From: Pseudomonadota bacterium
GTDB taxonomy: Bacteria > Pseudomonadota > Gammaproteobacteria > Steroidobacterales > Steroidobacteraceae
Direction of reading: 5' to 3'
NCBI GenBank assembly: GCA_021807675.1
Contig: JAKBCR010000010.1
Coordinates: forward strand, 1-46,030
Length of the DNA: 46,030 nucleotides
Positions 16,931-25,254 of the stretch are shown piece after piece. Position 1 is the stretch's first letter; the number at the start of each line of letters is the position of its first letter. Under the pieces are notes generated by a model. It saw nothing but the letters and a program-made list of their open reading frames with translations, did not search any database and was not told the origin of the DNA. The position numbers and the translations under genes are program-made.

Positions 16931-16946
16931 TGGCATGGCGCTTGCT
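16931..16946 (+). promoter_or_regulatory. Sigma-54 (-24/-12) promoter
   Basis: TGGCATGGCGCTTGCT matches the RpoN consensus TGGCACG-N4-TTGCW with one change, and the essential GG and GC are separated by exactly ten bases. The predicted start is near 16957. The next thing downstream on this strand is not a protein gene but an intrinsic terminator at 17026-17070, so the promoter appears to serve a small RNA. Confidence 0.7.
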
Positions 16947-16956
16947 TAAACTACCG

Positions 16957-17070
16957 CGGACGCCGCTTCTGCGAGGCGACGTCGGTTGGAATCGCGAACA
17001 ACTTCCCCGGTGTTCGCTGACCTCATGCGCCGCGACGCGCCTTCCCCCGCGCGCGGCGCACCTTTTTTTT
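16957..17070 (+). ncRNA. Candidate sigma-54-dependent small RNA with C-rich loops
   Basis: A transcript from the -24/-12 promoter to the terminator would be about 114 nt. It can form three stem-loops: SL1 at 16961-16978 (CGCC-GC / GC-GA-GGCG, loop UUCU), SL2 at 16994-17017 (perfect 7-bp stem GCGAACA/UGUUCGC, loop ACUUCCCCGG) and the terminator hairpin at 17026-17060 (13 bp with one bulged A, loop CCUUCCCC) ending in eight U. The heptamer CUUCCCC is shown in both SL2 and the terminator loop, an arrangement typical of small RNAs that pair with ribosome-binding sites. Size and layout recall Xanthomonas sX13 (C-rich loops) and Vibrio Qrr RNAs (sigma-54 control), but I see no direct sequence relationship. 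The only open frame here is antisense to the neighbouring pseudogene and is not protein-like. Confidence 0.6.
17026..17070 (+). terminator. Rho-independent terminator
   Basis: TGCGCCGCG (17026-17034) pairs with CGCGGCGCA (17052-17060); inside it CGCG pairs with CGCG around loop CCTTCCCC, leaving A17035 bulged. CC and eight T follow (17063-17070). It points along the plus strand only. Confidence 0.8.
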
Positions 17071-17079
17071 ACAGGCGGC

Positions 17080-17651
17080 TCAAGTCAACATCGCCACGTC
17101 GAGCTGCGCTGCGAGGATCCTGACGGCGCGCTCCTTCGACGGCGAGGCGGACAGGCCTGCGGCGATCACGGCATTGTCGTGCGGCCCGATCGAGCCGTTG
17201 TGATACGCCATGGGGTTGCAGCGTACCTCGGAAACAGCAGCGCCAGGGCCCCGCCGGGCAGCCGCGCCTTGGAGCGCTCGTCGATCTCGCCGAGGTACTC
17301 GACCCCGGGGGCGCCGAGCAGGGGCTCGACAGCCGAGGCGAAATACTCTCGGTCGGCCATATCGATCCTGGCGGCAATCTTGAGCGGCAGCCCGGCGCGA
17401 CGCGCGATCGCGCGGTCCACCCGTTTCCCGGGTGCGATGCGCCCAAGGAACACGAGGTAGCTTCCCGCGTCATAATGCGGACGGTGCAGCTCGAGAGGCA
17501 GGCCATGATGGACCGTTCCCGCCCAGCTCGCCCATGGCAATGGCGCGCGTTGGGCATTGGAGATAGAGAGGTAGGACACCACGCGTTCCGTCCCGCCGTA
17601 GAGCTTTGCGGGAACGCTCTCACAAAGCGGTGCCACCTGAGCGATGCGCAA
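17080..17651 (-). pseudogene. Chimeric remnant: GT4 glycosyltransferase plus debranching enzyme
   Basis: Reading leftward from about 17651, the frame gives LRIAQVAPLCESVPAKLYGG, TERVVSYL, the N-terminal signature of a GT4 glycosyltransferase. It then jumps directly to SISNAQRAPLPWASW, YLVFLGRIAPGKRVDRAI and LPLKIAARIDMADREYF, which normally lie more than 100 residues later, so the middle is deleted in frame. At about 17230 the sequence switches frame to EVRCNPMAYHNGSIGPHDNA and VIAAGLSASPSKERAVRILA, a match to the amylo-alpha-1,6-glucosidase (glycogen debranching) family, ending at TGA 17080-17082. The two genes are often neighbours in proteobacteria, so a deletion probably joined them. Neither part can be functional: both lack large portions of their catalytic domains. 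Confidence 0.7.
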
Positions 17652-17722
17652 GTCCGTCCCCGATTTCAGGATCGTCGCTTGGACAGCAAAATGCATACCC
17701 GTCGCGCAGCGAAACCAACGAC

Positions 17723-19078
17723 ATGACCATTCCAGCAGCCTCACCTGAACCCGCTCCGGCTCCGCGCCACGCAAGCCTCGCCGCGTCACGGCGCCTCTGC
17801 GTGTCAGGAAGGGAAATCGTGCGCGATGCGACGCTGGCCAATGGAATGCGCATCATCGTCTGGCCGGTCCACGATATCCCGAATGTCGCGCTCTACAACT
17901 GGGTACGCGCCGGCAGCCGCAACGAGGCGCCCGGCGCCACCGGGCTCGCGCATTTCTTCGAGCACATGATGTTCAACGGCACGAGCCACCATCCACCGGG
18001 ACACTTCGACCGCTTGATGGAGGCCGAGGGCGGGGCCAACAACGCCTTCACCACCGACGACGTCACGGTGTACCAGGACTGGTTCCCGGCGAGCGGACTC
18101 GAGCTCGTGCTCGACCTGGAATCGGACCGCGTCGCGCGGCTCGCCTTCACCCCCGAGGTGATCGAGAGCGAGCGCGGCGTGGTTGCTTCCGAGCGGCGGC
18201 TGCGCGTAGAGGACAACAGTCACGGCCTGCTCGCGGAGCAGGTGCAGGCGAGCGCCTTCGTCGCGCATCCCTACCGTTTCCCGACCATAGGCTGGCCGGC
18301 GGACATCGAGTCCTGGCGGCTGGAAGACCTGCAGGCGTTCTATCGCACGTACTACGCACCCAACAACCTGACACTGACGCTCGCGGGAGACGTGGATCCG
18401 GAGCGGGCGATCGCATCGGTGCGGCGATTCTTCGAGTCCATTCCCGCGCAGGCACCGCCGCCGCCCGTGCGCGCCGTGGAGCCCGAGCAGGTTTGCGAGC
18501 GGCGCGTATCGATCCGCCGCAAGGCTCAGACGCCCCTCCTGCAGTGTGCGTACAAAGCCCCGCGCGCGGCCGATCCACGCGCGCCGGCGGTCAGCCTGCT
18601 GCTTTCCGCTCTGGTGGAGGGCGATGCGTCGCGGCTGCACCGGGCGCTCGTCGAGGATCGGCAGCTCGCGATCGAAGTGAGCGGACACTGGCAGGAGGGG
18701 TTCGACCCCGGACTGCTCTGGCTCTCACTGACGCTGCCGGAGGGTGCCGACCCCGAGGAAGCGCGCCGCGCGCTCGATGCGGAGCTTGCGGCGGTCGCCG
18801 CCGATGGTGTCACCGAGGCGGAGCTCGAGCGCGCGCGCAATCTCGCCACCGTGGGCCTGTGGAAGAAGCTTGCCACCATCGACGGCAAGGCGCAGATGCT
18901 TGGCGAGTACGAGGTGTTTCACGGCCACTGGTCGCGGCTGTTCGATGCGCCGGCACGGATCGCGGAAGTCTCCACCGAGGAGCTGCGCGCCGTCGCGGAG
19001 GAAATACTCGACCCGAGGCGGCGAACGGTCGGAGTGTTGGTGCCCTCGAGCCCTCCTTCCGCGAGCACCGCTTCATGA
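17723..19078 (+). CDS. M16 zinc metallopeptidase, active subunit
   Basis: From ATG 17723 the product has 451 residues and the inverted zinc motif H77-F-F-E80-H81 in GLAHFFEHMMFNGT, with the downstream Glu ligand in the ESERGVVASERR segment near residues 148-159. The C-terminal half carries the M16 inactive-lobe domain. Homology starts at about residue 35 (ATLANGMRIIVWPV); a GTG at 17819 is preceded by a much better AGGAAGGG ribosome site and may be the true start, giving 419 residues. No signal peptide is evident with either start. The gene overlaps its partner by ATGA, so the two should be made in equal amounts. Confidence 0.9.
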   Translation: MTIPAASPEPAPAPRHASLAASRRLCVSGREIVRDATLANGMRIIVWPVHDIPNVALYNWVRAGSRNEAPGATGLAHFFEHMMFNGTSHHPPGHFDRLMEAEGGANNAFTTDDVTVYQDWFPASGLELVLDLESDRVARLAFTPEVIESERGVVASERRLRVEDNSHGLLAEQVQASAFVAHPYRFPTIGWPADIESWRLEDLQAFYRTYYAPNNLTLTLAGDVDPERAIASVRRFFESIPAQAPPPPVRAVEPEQVCERRVSIRRKAQTPLLQCAYKAPRAADPRAPAVSLLLSALVEGDASRLHRALVEDRQLAIEVSGHWQEGFDPGLLWLSLTLPEGADPEEARRALDAELAAVAADGVTEAELERARNLATVGLWKKLATIDGKAQMLGEYEVFHGHWSRLFDAPARIAEVSTEELRAVAEEILDPRRRTVGVLVPSSPPSASTAS

Positions 19079-20436
19079 CGGTGCGGGTACCGGAATACGA
19101 ACGGCTTTCGCTCGGCAACGGCGTGGCGCTCGTTCTGATGCCCCGGCGCGACGTTCCGCTGGTGACGTTCAACGCCGTGCTGCGCGGCGGCGGCTCGTGC
19201 GACCCTGCTTCGAGGCCGGGTGTGGCCTCCCTCGTCGCCGGCCTGCTGGAAAAGGGTGCCGGTGAGCGCGACGCCTATGCCTTCGCCGATGTGGTCGAGG
19301 GGGTCGGCGGCAGCTTCGGCGCCGGGGCGGGGGCCGAGACGATCAACGTGCGTGGACAGTTCCTCGCGCGCGATCAGCAATTGATGTTGGAGCTGCTGGC
19401 GGATGCGCTGTTGCGGCCGCTGTTGCAGGAAGAGGAGCTCCAGGAGCTGGCGGCCCGCCAGGTCGAGCTCATCAAGGCGGCCAAGGGCTCTGATCCGGCT
19501 GAGCTCATCGGCACCTACGGGCGGGCCTTCCTCTTCGGGCAGCATCCGTACGGATGGCCGGTGTTCGGCAGTGAGGCCTCGCTGACCGCCATAGACCGCG
19601 AGGATGTGAGGCGCTACTACGACGGGCAGTTCGGCGCCGAGCGGCTGATCCTCGTGCTGGCGGGCGATATCGACGCCGATTTGCTCGCACGTATGGCGGC
19701 CGAGAGCTTTTCGCGCTGGCCTCGCACCTGCACGCCGTTGCCGGTCCTGGCGCGCCCTCGCCCTCTGCGCGAGCGGCGCGTGCTGCTGGTCGACTTTCCG
19801 GAATCCGCGCAGACTTACTTCTGGATCGGCAACGTGGGCGTCGATAAGCGATATCCGCGACGCGCGGCGCTCGACCTGGTGAACACGCTCTTCGGCGGAC
19901 GCTTCACCTCACTGCTCAACACCGAGCTGCGGATCAGGTCCGGACTCTCGTACGGGGCACGCTCGAGTTTCGCGCGCGGCAGCGTGCCCGGAGAATTCTC
20001 GCTCCGTTCCTTCGCGCAGACCGGGAATACCGGCAGGGCGCTCGAGCTCGCGCTACGGACGCTCGACCGCTTGCGCAGCGATGGAGTGACCCGCGAGATG
20101 CTGGATTCCGCGCGCGCCTACACGCTCGGACAGTACCCCCTCGGCTTGGAGACGGCCGCGGACTGGGCGGCGATGCTGGCGGAGATCGAGCTTTACGGCC
20201 TCGGCAGGGGATACATCGACGACTATCCGGCACAGCTCGCCGCGGTCGGCGTAGCGGAGGCGCAGGCGGTGATCGAAGAGGCGTTCCCCCGGGCCGACTC
20301 GGTAGCCATCGTGACAATCGGGGATGCGGCGCGGATCGAGGGTGCGCTCGAGGGGTACGGCCTCGTGTCGCACATGGCGCTCACCGACCCGGAATTCTCG
20401 GGTGGGTGGGCGTCGGGAGACGAAAACCGCCCTTGA
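19075..20436 (+). CDS. M16-family subunit without zinc motif
   Basis: A 453-residue M16 protein in which the HxxEH motif is replaced by SLVAGLLEKGAG, so it cannot bind catalytic zinc. It keeps the R...Y substrate-binding segment (LRIRSGLSYGARSSF) that the catalytically dead subunit supplies in heterodimeric M16B peptidases. Together with the upstream gene it should form an active/inactive pair, as known for several bacterial M16 enzymes. Start ATG at 19075 overlaps the preceding stop. Likely cellular location is not clear, since no obvious signal sequence is seen. Confidence 0.9.
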   Translation: MTVRVPEYERLSLGNGVALVLMPRRDVPLVTFNAVLRGGGSCDPASRPGVASLVAGLLEKGAGERDAYAFADVVEGVGGSFGAGAGAETINVRGQFLARDQQLMLELLADALLRPLLQEEELQELAARQVELIKAAKGSDPAELIGTYGRAFLFGQHPYGWPVFGSEASLTAIDREDVRRYYDGQFGAERLILVLAGDIDADLLARMAAESFSRWPRTCTPLPVLARPRPLRERRVLLVDFPESAQTYFWIGNVGVDKRYPRRAALDLVNTLFGGRFTSLLNTELRIRSGLSYGARSSFARGSVPGEFSLRSFAQTGNTGRALELALRTLDRLRSDGVTREMLDSARAYTLGQYPLGLETAADWAAMLAEIELYGLGRGYIDDYPAQLAAVGVAEAQAVIEEAFPRADSVAIVTIGDAARIEGALEGYGLVSHMALTDPEFSGGWASGDENRP

Positions 20437-20506
20437 GGGGGGGAGGGCGGCTCGTCTCCCGGGCCCGTTCGATCGTTCGGCCCATCCCGGGCCTCTCATC
20501 CGGATG

Positions 20507-21079
20507 TCAGCTCCTCGGCGTGGGCGTCCCCGCCTGGGCCAGCATGGTGTGCATCTTGAGGGCGGCGAGGTTCCGAGCCACGAAGCGCGCCCGCGGCGAG
20601 AGCTCCTGCGCCCTTGCGAGATCCTTGCGGGCCGCCGCCTCGTCGTGCAACAGCCAGTGCATCACTGCCCTGTTGGCGTATGCCACCGCCACAGCGTCGG
20701 CGGACGCGGGTATCGCGCCCCACCAGGCGGGCGTGGCGTCTCGTTGCTCCCTGGCTTCGCTCACCGCGGCATCGCATGCCGCGTGCGCCGATCGCCATTG
20801 CAGAGTCATCGCATACGCCACGCAGAGGTTGGTGTTGGTGGCGGAGGATCGCGTGTCCATGATGTGCGGATAGCGGTTCAGCTTCTCGATTGCGGCTCGG
20901 TAACGGCCGGCCACGATGTCGCGGCCACCGGCCGCGTCACTGTAGGCCGTGAAAACGAATCGATGCGCACCGTCCGCCAGCGCGGCTCCGCTCAGCAGCA
21001 TGAGCGCGATCCCGGCCCCGAACGCCCGCGAGCGCATGGGGGAGTTTGCACGGCGGGTGTTACAGCTGAATGACGACAT
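20507..21079 (-). CDS. Exported TPR-like protein of unknown function
   Basis: A 190-residue protein from the ATG at 21079 (AGGAG ribosome site). A signal peptide is visible: basic residues, then MRSRAFGAGIALMLLSG with likely cleavage after LADG region (ALA-D). The mature part has helical repeats: AYAMTLQWRSAHAACDAAVSEA and YANRAVMHWLLHDEAAARKD, with PRARFVARNLAAL, which look like TPR units with small/aromatic residues at the expected positions. No enzyme motif is seen. I do not recognise a specific family. It converges with the M16 genes and is followed upstream by the LysR gene. Confidence 0.65.
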   Translation of the reverse strand: MSSFSCNTRRANSPMRSRAFGAGIALMLLSGAALADGAHRFVFTAYSDAAGGRDIVAGRYRAAIEKLNRYPHIMDTRSSATNTNLCVAYAMTLQWRSAHAACDAAVSEAREQRDATPAWWGAIPASADAVAVAYANRAVMHWLLHDEAAARKDLARAQELSPRARFVARNLAALKMHTMLAQAGTPTPRS

Positions 21080-21178
21080 GACTGCGATCTCCTGCAGGTT
21101 CCGATCTGACGGTGTCAGGATATGGAGCGAGCCGCGCCGCGACAAACGAAAAGAATTGCTGCGACGGATGAGCGGCGC

Positions 21179-22108
21179 TCATCCGCAGGCGATACGGTGG
21201 CGCGAGGACTCGGCTGGGTCGCGGAACTGCGACAGCGCCCACTCGGTGAGCGCATGGATCTCGGGTCTGCCGGCATCCTTGCGGCGGCTCGCCAGGAAGT
21301 AGGTGTCGTCGGTGGTGAGCTCCGTGGCGAAGATCCGCACCAGTGAGCCTGAGCGGAACCACGCCTCACACAGACGCGAGGGCACGAGTGCGACACCGAC
21401 TCCGCGCTCGGCGGCGCGCACGACGGCATACATCGTGTCGAGCTCGATCAGATTCTTCGGTTCCGGAGCCTCCAGGCCGATCTGCTCCGCCCAGCTCGTC
21501 CAAGCGTACGGGCGGGGCCTGTGCACGATCAGCGGCACTTCCCTGAGCACCGCGCCGCCGAGTCGCGCCACCGCGGCCGCATGCTGCCGGGCGCAGACGG
21601 CGGTCAACGTCAGTGTGAAGAGCCGCGACGCCTGCAGTCCCTGCGGCTCGGCGTCGGCGAGCAGGATGGAGACATCGGCGCTCGGAGGATGAAGGGACGG
21701 TCGCGGGTCGCGCGTGTCGATCTGGATGTCGATCTCGCGGTGCTCGGCGCAGAAGCCGGCGAGCCGCGGAATGAAGAGCTCACTGGCGAAGAATGGCGGC
21801 AACAGGATGCGCAGCGTTCGCCTGCGACCACTGCGGCGGGCGACGTGGGCGAGGCTGCGGTCCAGTGCCGCGAGCAGCGGCTCGATCTCCTCGAGGAGCG
21901 TCGAGCCCGCCGCGGTGAGCTCGAGCGCGCGTGACTTGCGCACGAAGAGCTCCACGCCGAGCACTTCCTCCAGCTCCTTCATCTGGTGGCTGACCGCGGA
22001 GGGCGTCAGATACAACTCGTCGGCGGCACGCTTGAAACTGCGGTGGCGGGCGGCGGCACAGAAGACGCGCAGGTTCCTGGTGGGCGGCGGACGGGAGAGG
22101 CGCATCAT
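21179..22108 (-). CDS. LysR-family transcriptional regulator
   Basis: A 309-residue LysR-type regulator. The N-terminal winged helix-turn-helix is NLRVFCAAARHRSFKRAADE followed by LYLTPSAVSHQMKELEEVLG; from about 90 to the end is the periplasmic-binding-protein-like effector domain. The HTH resembles the GcvA subgroup. The start at ATG 22108 (or 22105) gives the standard length; an upstream in-frame ATG at 22156 has a slightly better purine site. No divergent target gene exists: the next gene upstream, trxC, is on the same strand. Confidence 0.88.
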   Translation of the reverse strand: MMRLSRPPPTRNLRVFCAAARHRSFKRAADELYLTPSAVSHQMKELEEVLGVELFVRKSRALELTAAGSTLLEEIEPLLAALDRSLAHVARRSGRRRTLRILLPPFFASELFIPRLAGFCAEHREIDIQIDTRDPRPSLHPPSADVSILLADAEPQGLQASRLFTLTLTAVCARQHAAAVARLGGAVLREVPLIVHRPRPYAWTSWAEQIGLEAPEPKNLIELDTMYAVVRAAERGVGVALVPSRLCEAWFRSGSLVRIFATELTTDDTYFLASRRKDAGRPEIHALTEWALSQFRDPAESSRHRIACG

Positions 22109-22337
22109 GCGGGCAGCGGCACGTTGTCGAACACCAGTGCGGTTTGCAATAACCATGCCCCGGGCCTCAATCGCAGCATTTGGGCGGCTCGTCACACTAC
22201 AGCGGCCGCTTGACGGCGTCGTTGCATCGCCATGGGGGGCGGAAGGGGGCCCGCGCACCGGCTCGGCGCAGGCGTCATCGAGCCGTCAATTCGCTCCGCC
22301 GATCGCGGCGGCTCATGTCGCTTGTTGGAAAGCGCGC

Positions 22338-22793
22338 TCAGGTCAGGGCGCGATCCAGCCAGCGCGAGAGGCCGGTCGCATCGACCGCGCCGGACTGGCG
22401 CGCGAGCTCGCGGCCCGCACGAAAGAGAATCAGTGTCGGGATGCTGCGGATGCCAAAGCGTCCGGCGAGCTCCGGCTGCTCGTCGGTATTGACTTTCGCC
22501 ACGCGAAGCGCCGTCGCGCGCTGCGCCGCGGCGCGATCGAGCACGGGCGCCATCATCCGGCACGGACCGCACCAGGGCGCCCAGAAGTCCACGAGCACGG
22601 GCAGTGTGGCGCGCTCGACGTGCGCGGCGAAGGCGGTGACGTCCAGCGCGAGGGGCTGGCCGGTCAGGACCTGCGACTTGCAGCGCGGGCATTTGGGATG
22701 CTCGCCCGCTCGTGCCTCGGGCACGCGGACGAGGGAATGACACTGGGGGCACGCTACCAGCACGGCCCCAGCGGCGTGGGTTTCTGCGCTCAT
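22338..22793 (-). CDS. trxC: Thioredoxin 2 (zinc-containing)
   Basis: At 151 residues this is thioredoxin-2: an N-terminal zinc ribbon with C15-x2-C18 and C35-x2-C38, then a thioredoxin fold with active site WCGPC (C75, C78) and cis-Pro in SIPTLILF. It reduces protein disulphides in the cytoplasm and is usually induced by oxidative stress. It lies divergent from cbpA with about 119 bases between, so the two may share a stress-responsive region. Length and domain order match E. coli TrxC (139) with a slightly longer N-terminus. Confidence 0.93.
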   Translation of the reverse strand: MSAETHAAGAVLVACPQCHSLVRVPEARAGEHPKCPRCKSQVLTGQPLALDVTAFAAHVERATLPVLVDFWAPWCGPCRMMAPVLDRAAAQRATALRVAKVNTDEQPELAGRFGIRSIPTLILFRAGRELARQSGAVDATGLSRWLDRALT

Positions 22794-22838
22794 GTCCGCT
22801 GCATGGGGCTGGCGGTACGCGATTCAAGCGCTTGGGGG

Positions 22839-22866
22839 CTTGGCTTCGCATCCGGCGCCCCCATGT
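22839..22866 (+). promoter_or_regulatory. Sigma-32-like promoter of cbpA
   Basis: CTTGGCT (22839-22845), 13 bases, then CCCCATGT (22859-22866) resembles the RpoH consensus CTTGAAA-N11-14-CCCCATNT: the CTTG and the whole -10 block agree. Transcription would begin about 22874, leaving a 40-nt leader before the ATG at 22913. Confidence 0.45.
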
Positions 22867-22912
22867 CACCGCTTCACCGTCTCTCGACATATCCAAGAGG
22901 GCTGCGGCGTCG

Positions 22913-23887
22913 ATGGAATACCGGGACTACTACAAGATTCTGGGCGTCGCCCGGACGGCAACGGCCGAAGACATCAAGAAGTCCTATCGGCGTCTCGCCC
23001 GCAAGTACCATCCCGACGTCAGCAAGGAAAAGGACGCCGAGCAGAAGTTCAAGGAGATGCAGGAGGCATACGAGGTGCTGAAGGACCCGGAGAAGCGCGC
23101 CGCCTACGATCAGCTCGGCAGCGACTGGAAGTCCGGCCAGCAGTTCCGACCCCCGCCTGATTGGGCTAGCGGTTTCGAGTTCAGCGGCGGTGGCCGTTCC
23201 CGCGGCGCCGGGGGCGGCGCGCACGTGTTCGAGGAGGAAGGTTTCAGCGACTTCTTCTCCACTCTCTTCGGAGGGGCGAGTCCCTTCGCAGCGGCCGGAA
23301 GGCGGCAGCCACAGGCCGGTCGCGATCATCATGCCCGAATGGATCTCGACCTCGAGGAGGCCTTTGGCGGTGGCACCCGGACCCTGGATCTCAAGCGGCC
23401 GGAGCTCAAGCCGGATGGAACGCTGGAGCTGCGCTCGCACACTGTGCGCGTCACCATTCCCGCTGGCGTCAACGATGGCCAGCTCATCCGGCTTGCCGGC
23501 CAAGGCGAAGCGGCTCCGGGCGGTGGGCGCGCCGGCGACCTGTACCTGGAATTACACGTCCGTCCGCACCGCCTCTATCAGCTGGACGGACGTGACGTCA
23601 CGCTGACATTGCCGATCGCGCCATGGGAGGCGGCACTTGGGGCGACGATCACCGTGCCGACGCTTGGCGGCGCCGTCGACATGCAGGTGCCCGCCGGGGC
23701 GCAGTCCGGTCAGAAATTGCGCCTGCGAGGCCGCGGCCTTCCGGGGAGCCCGCCGGGGGACGAGTACGTCCAGCTCAAAGTCGTCGTTCCTCCCGCCAAC
23801 TCGCCCGCGGCGCGGGCGTTGTACGAGGAGATGCGCGCGAAGCTCGGCAGCTTCGACCCGCGCGCCGACCTGCAGGCGAGACCTTGA
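22913..23887 (+). CDS. cbpA: DnaJ-like co-chaperone CbpA
   Basis: A 324-residue class II J protein. The J domain (1-68) has the HPD motif at 33-35; a Gly/Phe-rich linker follows (about 80-135) and two beta-barrel substrate-binding domains complete the protein, with no zinc-finger domain, which separates it from DnaJ. This matches CbpA, a DnaK partner that also binds DNA in E. coli. Its start at 22913 has AAGAGGG eleven bases upstream. The cbpM gene follows after 13 bases, as in E. coli. Confidence 0.93.
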   Translation: MEYRDYYKILGVARTATAEDIKKSYRRLARKYHPDVSKEKDAEQKFKEMQEAYEVLKDPEKRAAYDQLGSDWKSGQQFRPPPDWASGFEFSGGGRSRGAGGGAHVFEEEGFSDFFSTLFGGASPFAAAGRRQPQAGRDHHARMDLDLEEAFGGGTRTLDLKRPELKPDGTLELRSHTVRVTIPAGVNDGQLIRLAGQGEAAPGGGRAGDLYLELHVRPHRLYQLDGRDVTLTLPIAPWEAALGATITVPTLGGAVDMQVPAGAQSGQKLRLRGRGLPGSPPGDEYVQLKVVVPPANSPAARALYEEMRAKLGSFDPRADLQARP

Positions 23888-23900
23888 GGAGGCAACACGC

Positions 23901-24233
23901 GTGAGCGACGCCGTGGAGATGCATGAGGCGCAGCTCGTGGGCGAGGCGGAGTGGATCGCCGCGAGCGAGATCTGTCGGCTGTGCCGGCTGGAGCCGGACG
24001 CTGTGATCGAGCTCGCTGAGCTGGGGCTGGTCTCACCGCGGGGCTATGCGCCGGCGCAATGGCAGCTTCCGGCCGCAGCGGTGCCCCGTCTCGCCATGGC
24101 CGGCAGGCTCATGCGGGATCTTGGAATCAATGTCAGCGGTGCGGTGCTTGCGGTGGAGTTATTGGAGGCGCAACGCGAGCTCGAGCGGCAGATCCGCCGC
24201 TTGGAGCGGCTGGTGAGCCAGCTGCCCGAATGA
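23901..24233 (+). CDS. cbpM: CbpA modulator, MerR-like
   Basis: A 110-residue protein homologous to CbpM, the inhibitor that binds the CbpA J domain. The MerR-like helix-turn-helix part is ASEICRLCRLEPDAVIELAE followed by LGLVSPRG; the C-terminal half is helical with EAQRELERQIRRLERL, a short coiled coil. The GTG start at 23901 is supported by an excellent GAGGAGG eight bases upstream; the frame is open further upstream only within cbpA. Coupling with cbpA makes the assignment firm. Confidence 0.88.
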   Translation: MSDAVEMHEAQLVGEAEWIAASEICRLCRLEPDAVIELAELGLVSPRGYAPAQWQLPAAAVPRLAMAGRLMRDLGINVSGAVLAVELLEAQRELERQIRRLERLVSQLPE

Positions 24234-24240
24234 CAGTCCA

Positions 24241-24867
24241 TCACTGGCCGAAAGTCCGCGGGCCCTGGCCGAGGTAGGCCGCTTCCTCGGCGGTGTGGTG
24301 GCGCCCCAGCACCCGATTGCGGTGCGGAAAGCGCCCGAAGCGCGCCACGATCGAGCGATGCAGCTCCGCGGATTCGAGCGTGCTCGCGAAAATCCCCTTG
24401 AGCTCTTCCGGAGCCTCGCCGAGAAGCCTGCGGTACGCCGCCACGGACTCCTCCTGAGCATCGCGCAGCTCGGCGTGCTGCAGCGGCATGTAGAAGAAGA
24501 TCCTCTCCACGGAAGTCAGCGCGGCGTCCGCCGCGGACTGCATTCCCGACAGTGTCAGCGCCAGCGCGTCCCGGTCGGTCGCGAAGGCGCGCTCCGTGCC
24601 GCGATAGATGTGGCGTGGAAGCTGATCGAGCAGCAGGATCAGCGACAGGCGTCGTCGGGGGCTGTCGGCCCACGCCGTCAGTGCGCCGTCGGCCGCCCGC
24701 TCGACGAGGGCACCGAAGCGCGAGCGGATGAGCTCGTCGGCCCGACGCTGCTCCTCGGCATCACCGCCGAACCACAGTGTGAGGCGCGCCTTCACACCCT
24801 CCGGCTTCAGCGGCGGTTTGCCGAACCAGAACTGGCGTACCTGCAGGGCTTCGTCCATGCGCCCCAT
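24241..24867 (-). CDS. DUF924 family protein
   Basis: The 208-residue product fits DUF924, an all-helical TPR-like fold of unknown biochemical role. Diagnostic blocks: RQFWFGKPP near the start, LILLLDQLPRHIYRGTERAFATD in the middle and FGRFPHRNRVLGRHHTAEEAAYL near the C-terminus. It converges with cbpM (7 bases apart) and shares a transcript with the small gene immediately upstream on the same strand (6 bases). The start may instead be the ATG at 24858. Confidence 0.88.
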   Translation of the reverse strand: MGRMDEALQVRQFWFGKPPLKPEGVKARLTLWFGGDAEEQRRADELIRSRFGALVERAADGALTAWADSPRRRLSLILLLDQLPRHIYRGTERAFATDRDALALTLSGMQSAADAALTSVERIFFYMPLQHAELRDAQEESVAAYRRLLGEAPEELKGIFASTLESAELHRSIVARFGRFPHRNRVLGRHHTAEEAAYLGQGPRTFGQ

Positions 24868-24873
24868 TATGGG

Positions 24874-25254
24874 TTACTCGCAGAGGCTTTCCAGGTAGCC
24901 CTGTGCCACCGGCGACAGCCGCTTCAATGCCAGCGCCCGCGCCTTCGGCGCATCGACGATGTATTCCAGAGGACCCGAGACCAGCATCTGCCGGATGCGT
25001 GGATGCCGCGCCGACGCCCGCGCCATCTTGTTGAGCACGGTGAAGCCGCGGTTGATCTTGTCTCGGGGAGCCCGGTTCAACTCGATGGACCGGGCCAGAT
25101 ACTGACCGAAGCGCGCGTAAAGGAAGTAATCGTCATCTCCGACCTGGAAGCGCGCCTCGGCGAAAAAGTCGGGAAAGTTCTTCTCGAGATACGAGTTGAC
25201 GCTGCGAAGAGAGGGCCCAGGGTCGCTGTCAGTCGACGCTTTGCTCGTCTTCAT
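24874..25254 (-). CDS. Small conserved protein (possibly DUF7674-like)
   Basis: A 126-residue soluble protein. From residue 15 it reads SVNSYLEKNFPDFFAEARF, then VGDDDYFLYARFGQYL, INRGFTVLNKMARAS and MLVSGPLEYIVDAPKARALA: mixed alpha/beta, acidic and helical. The pattern of a helical start, short strands and an 'INRGFTVLNKMA' helix resembles DUF7674-type proteins, but I am not sure. The ATG at 25254 has GGAGG eleven bases upstream; longer frames lack conserved sequence. It is cotranscribed with the DUF924 gene. Function unknown. Confidence 0.6.
   Translation of the reverse strand: MKTSKASTDSDPGPSLRSVNSYLEKNFPDFFAEARFQVGDDDYFLYARFGQYLARSIELNRAPRDKINRGFTVLNKMARASARHPRIRQMLVSGPLEYIVDAPKARALALKRLSPVAQGYLESLCE

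Noticed and set aside
16924-17460. 178-codon plus frame covering the small RNA
   Set aside because: It runs through the terminator and is antisense to the GT4/debranching remnant; the composition is not protein-like.
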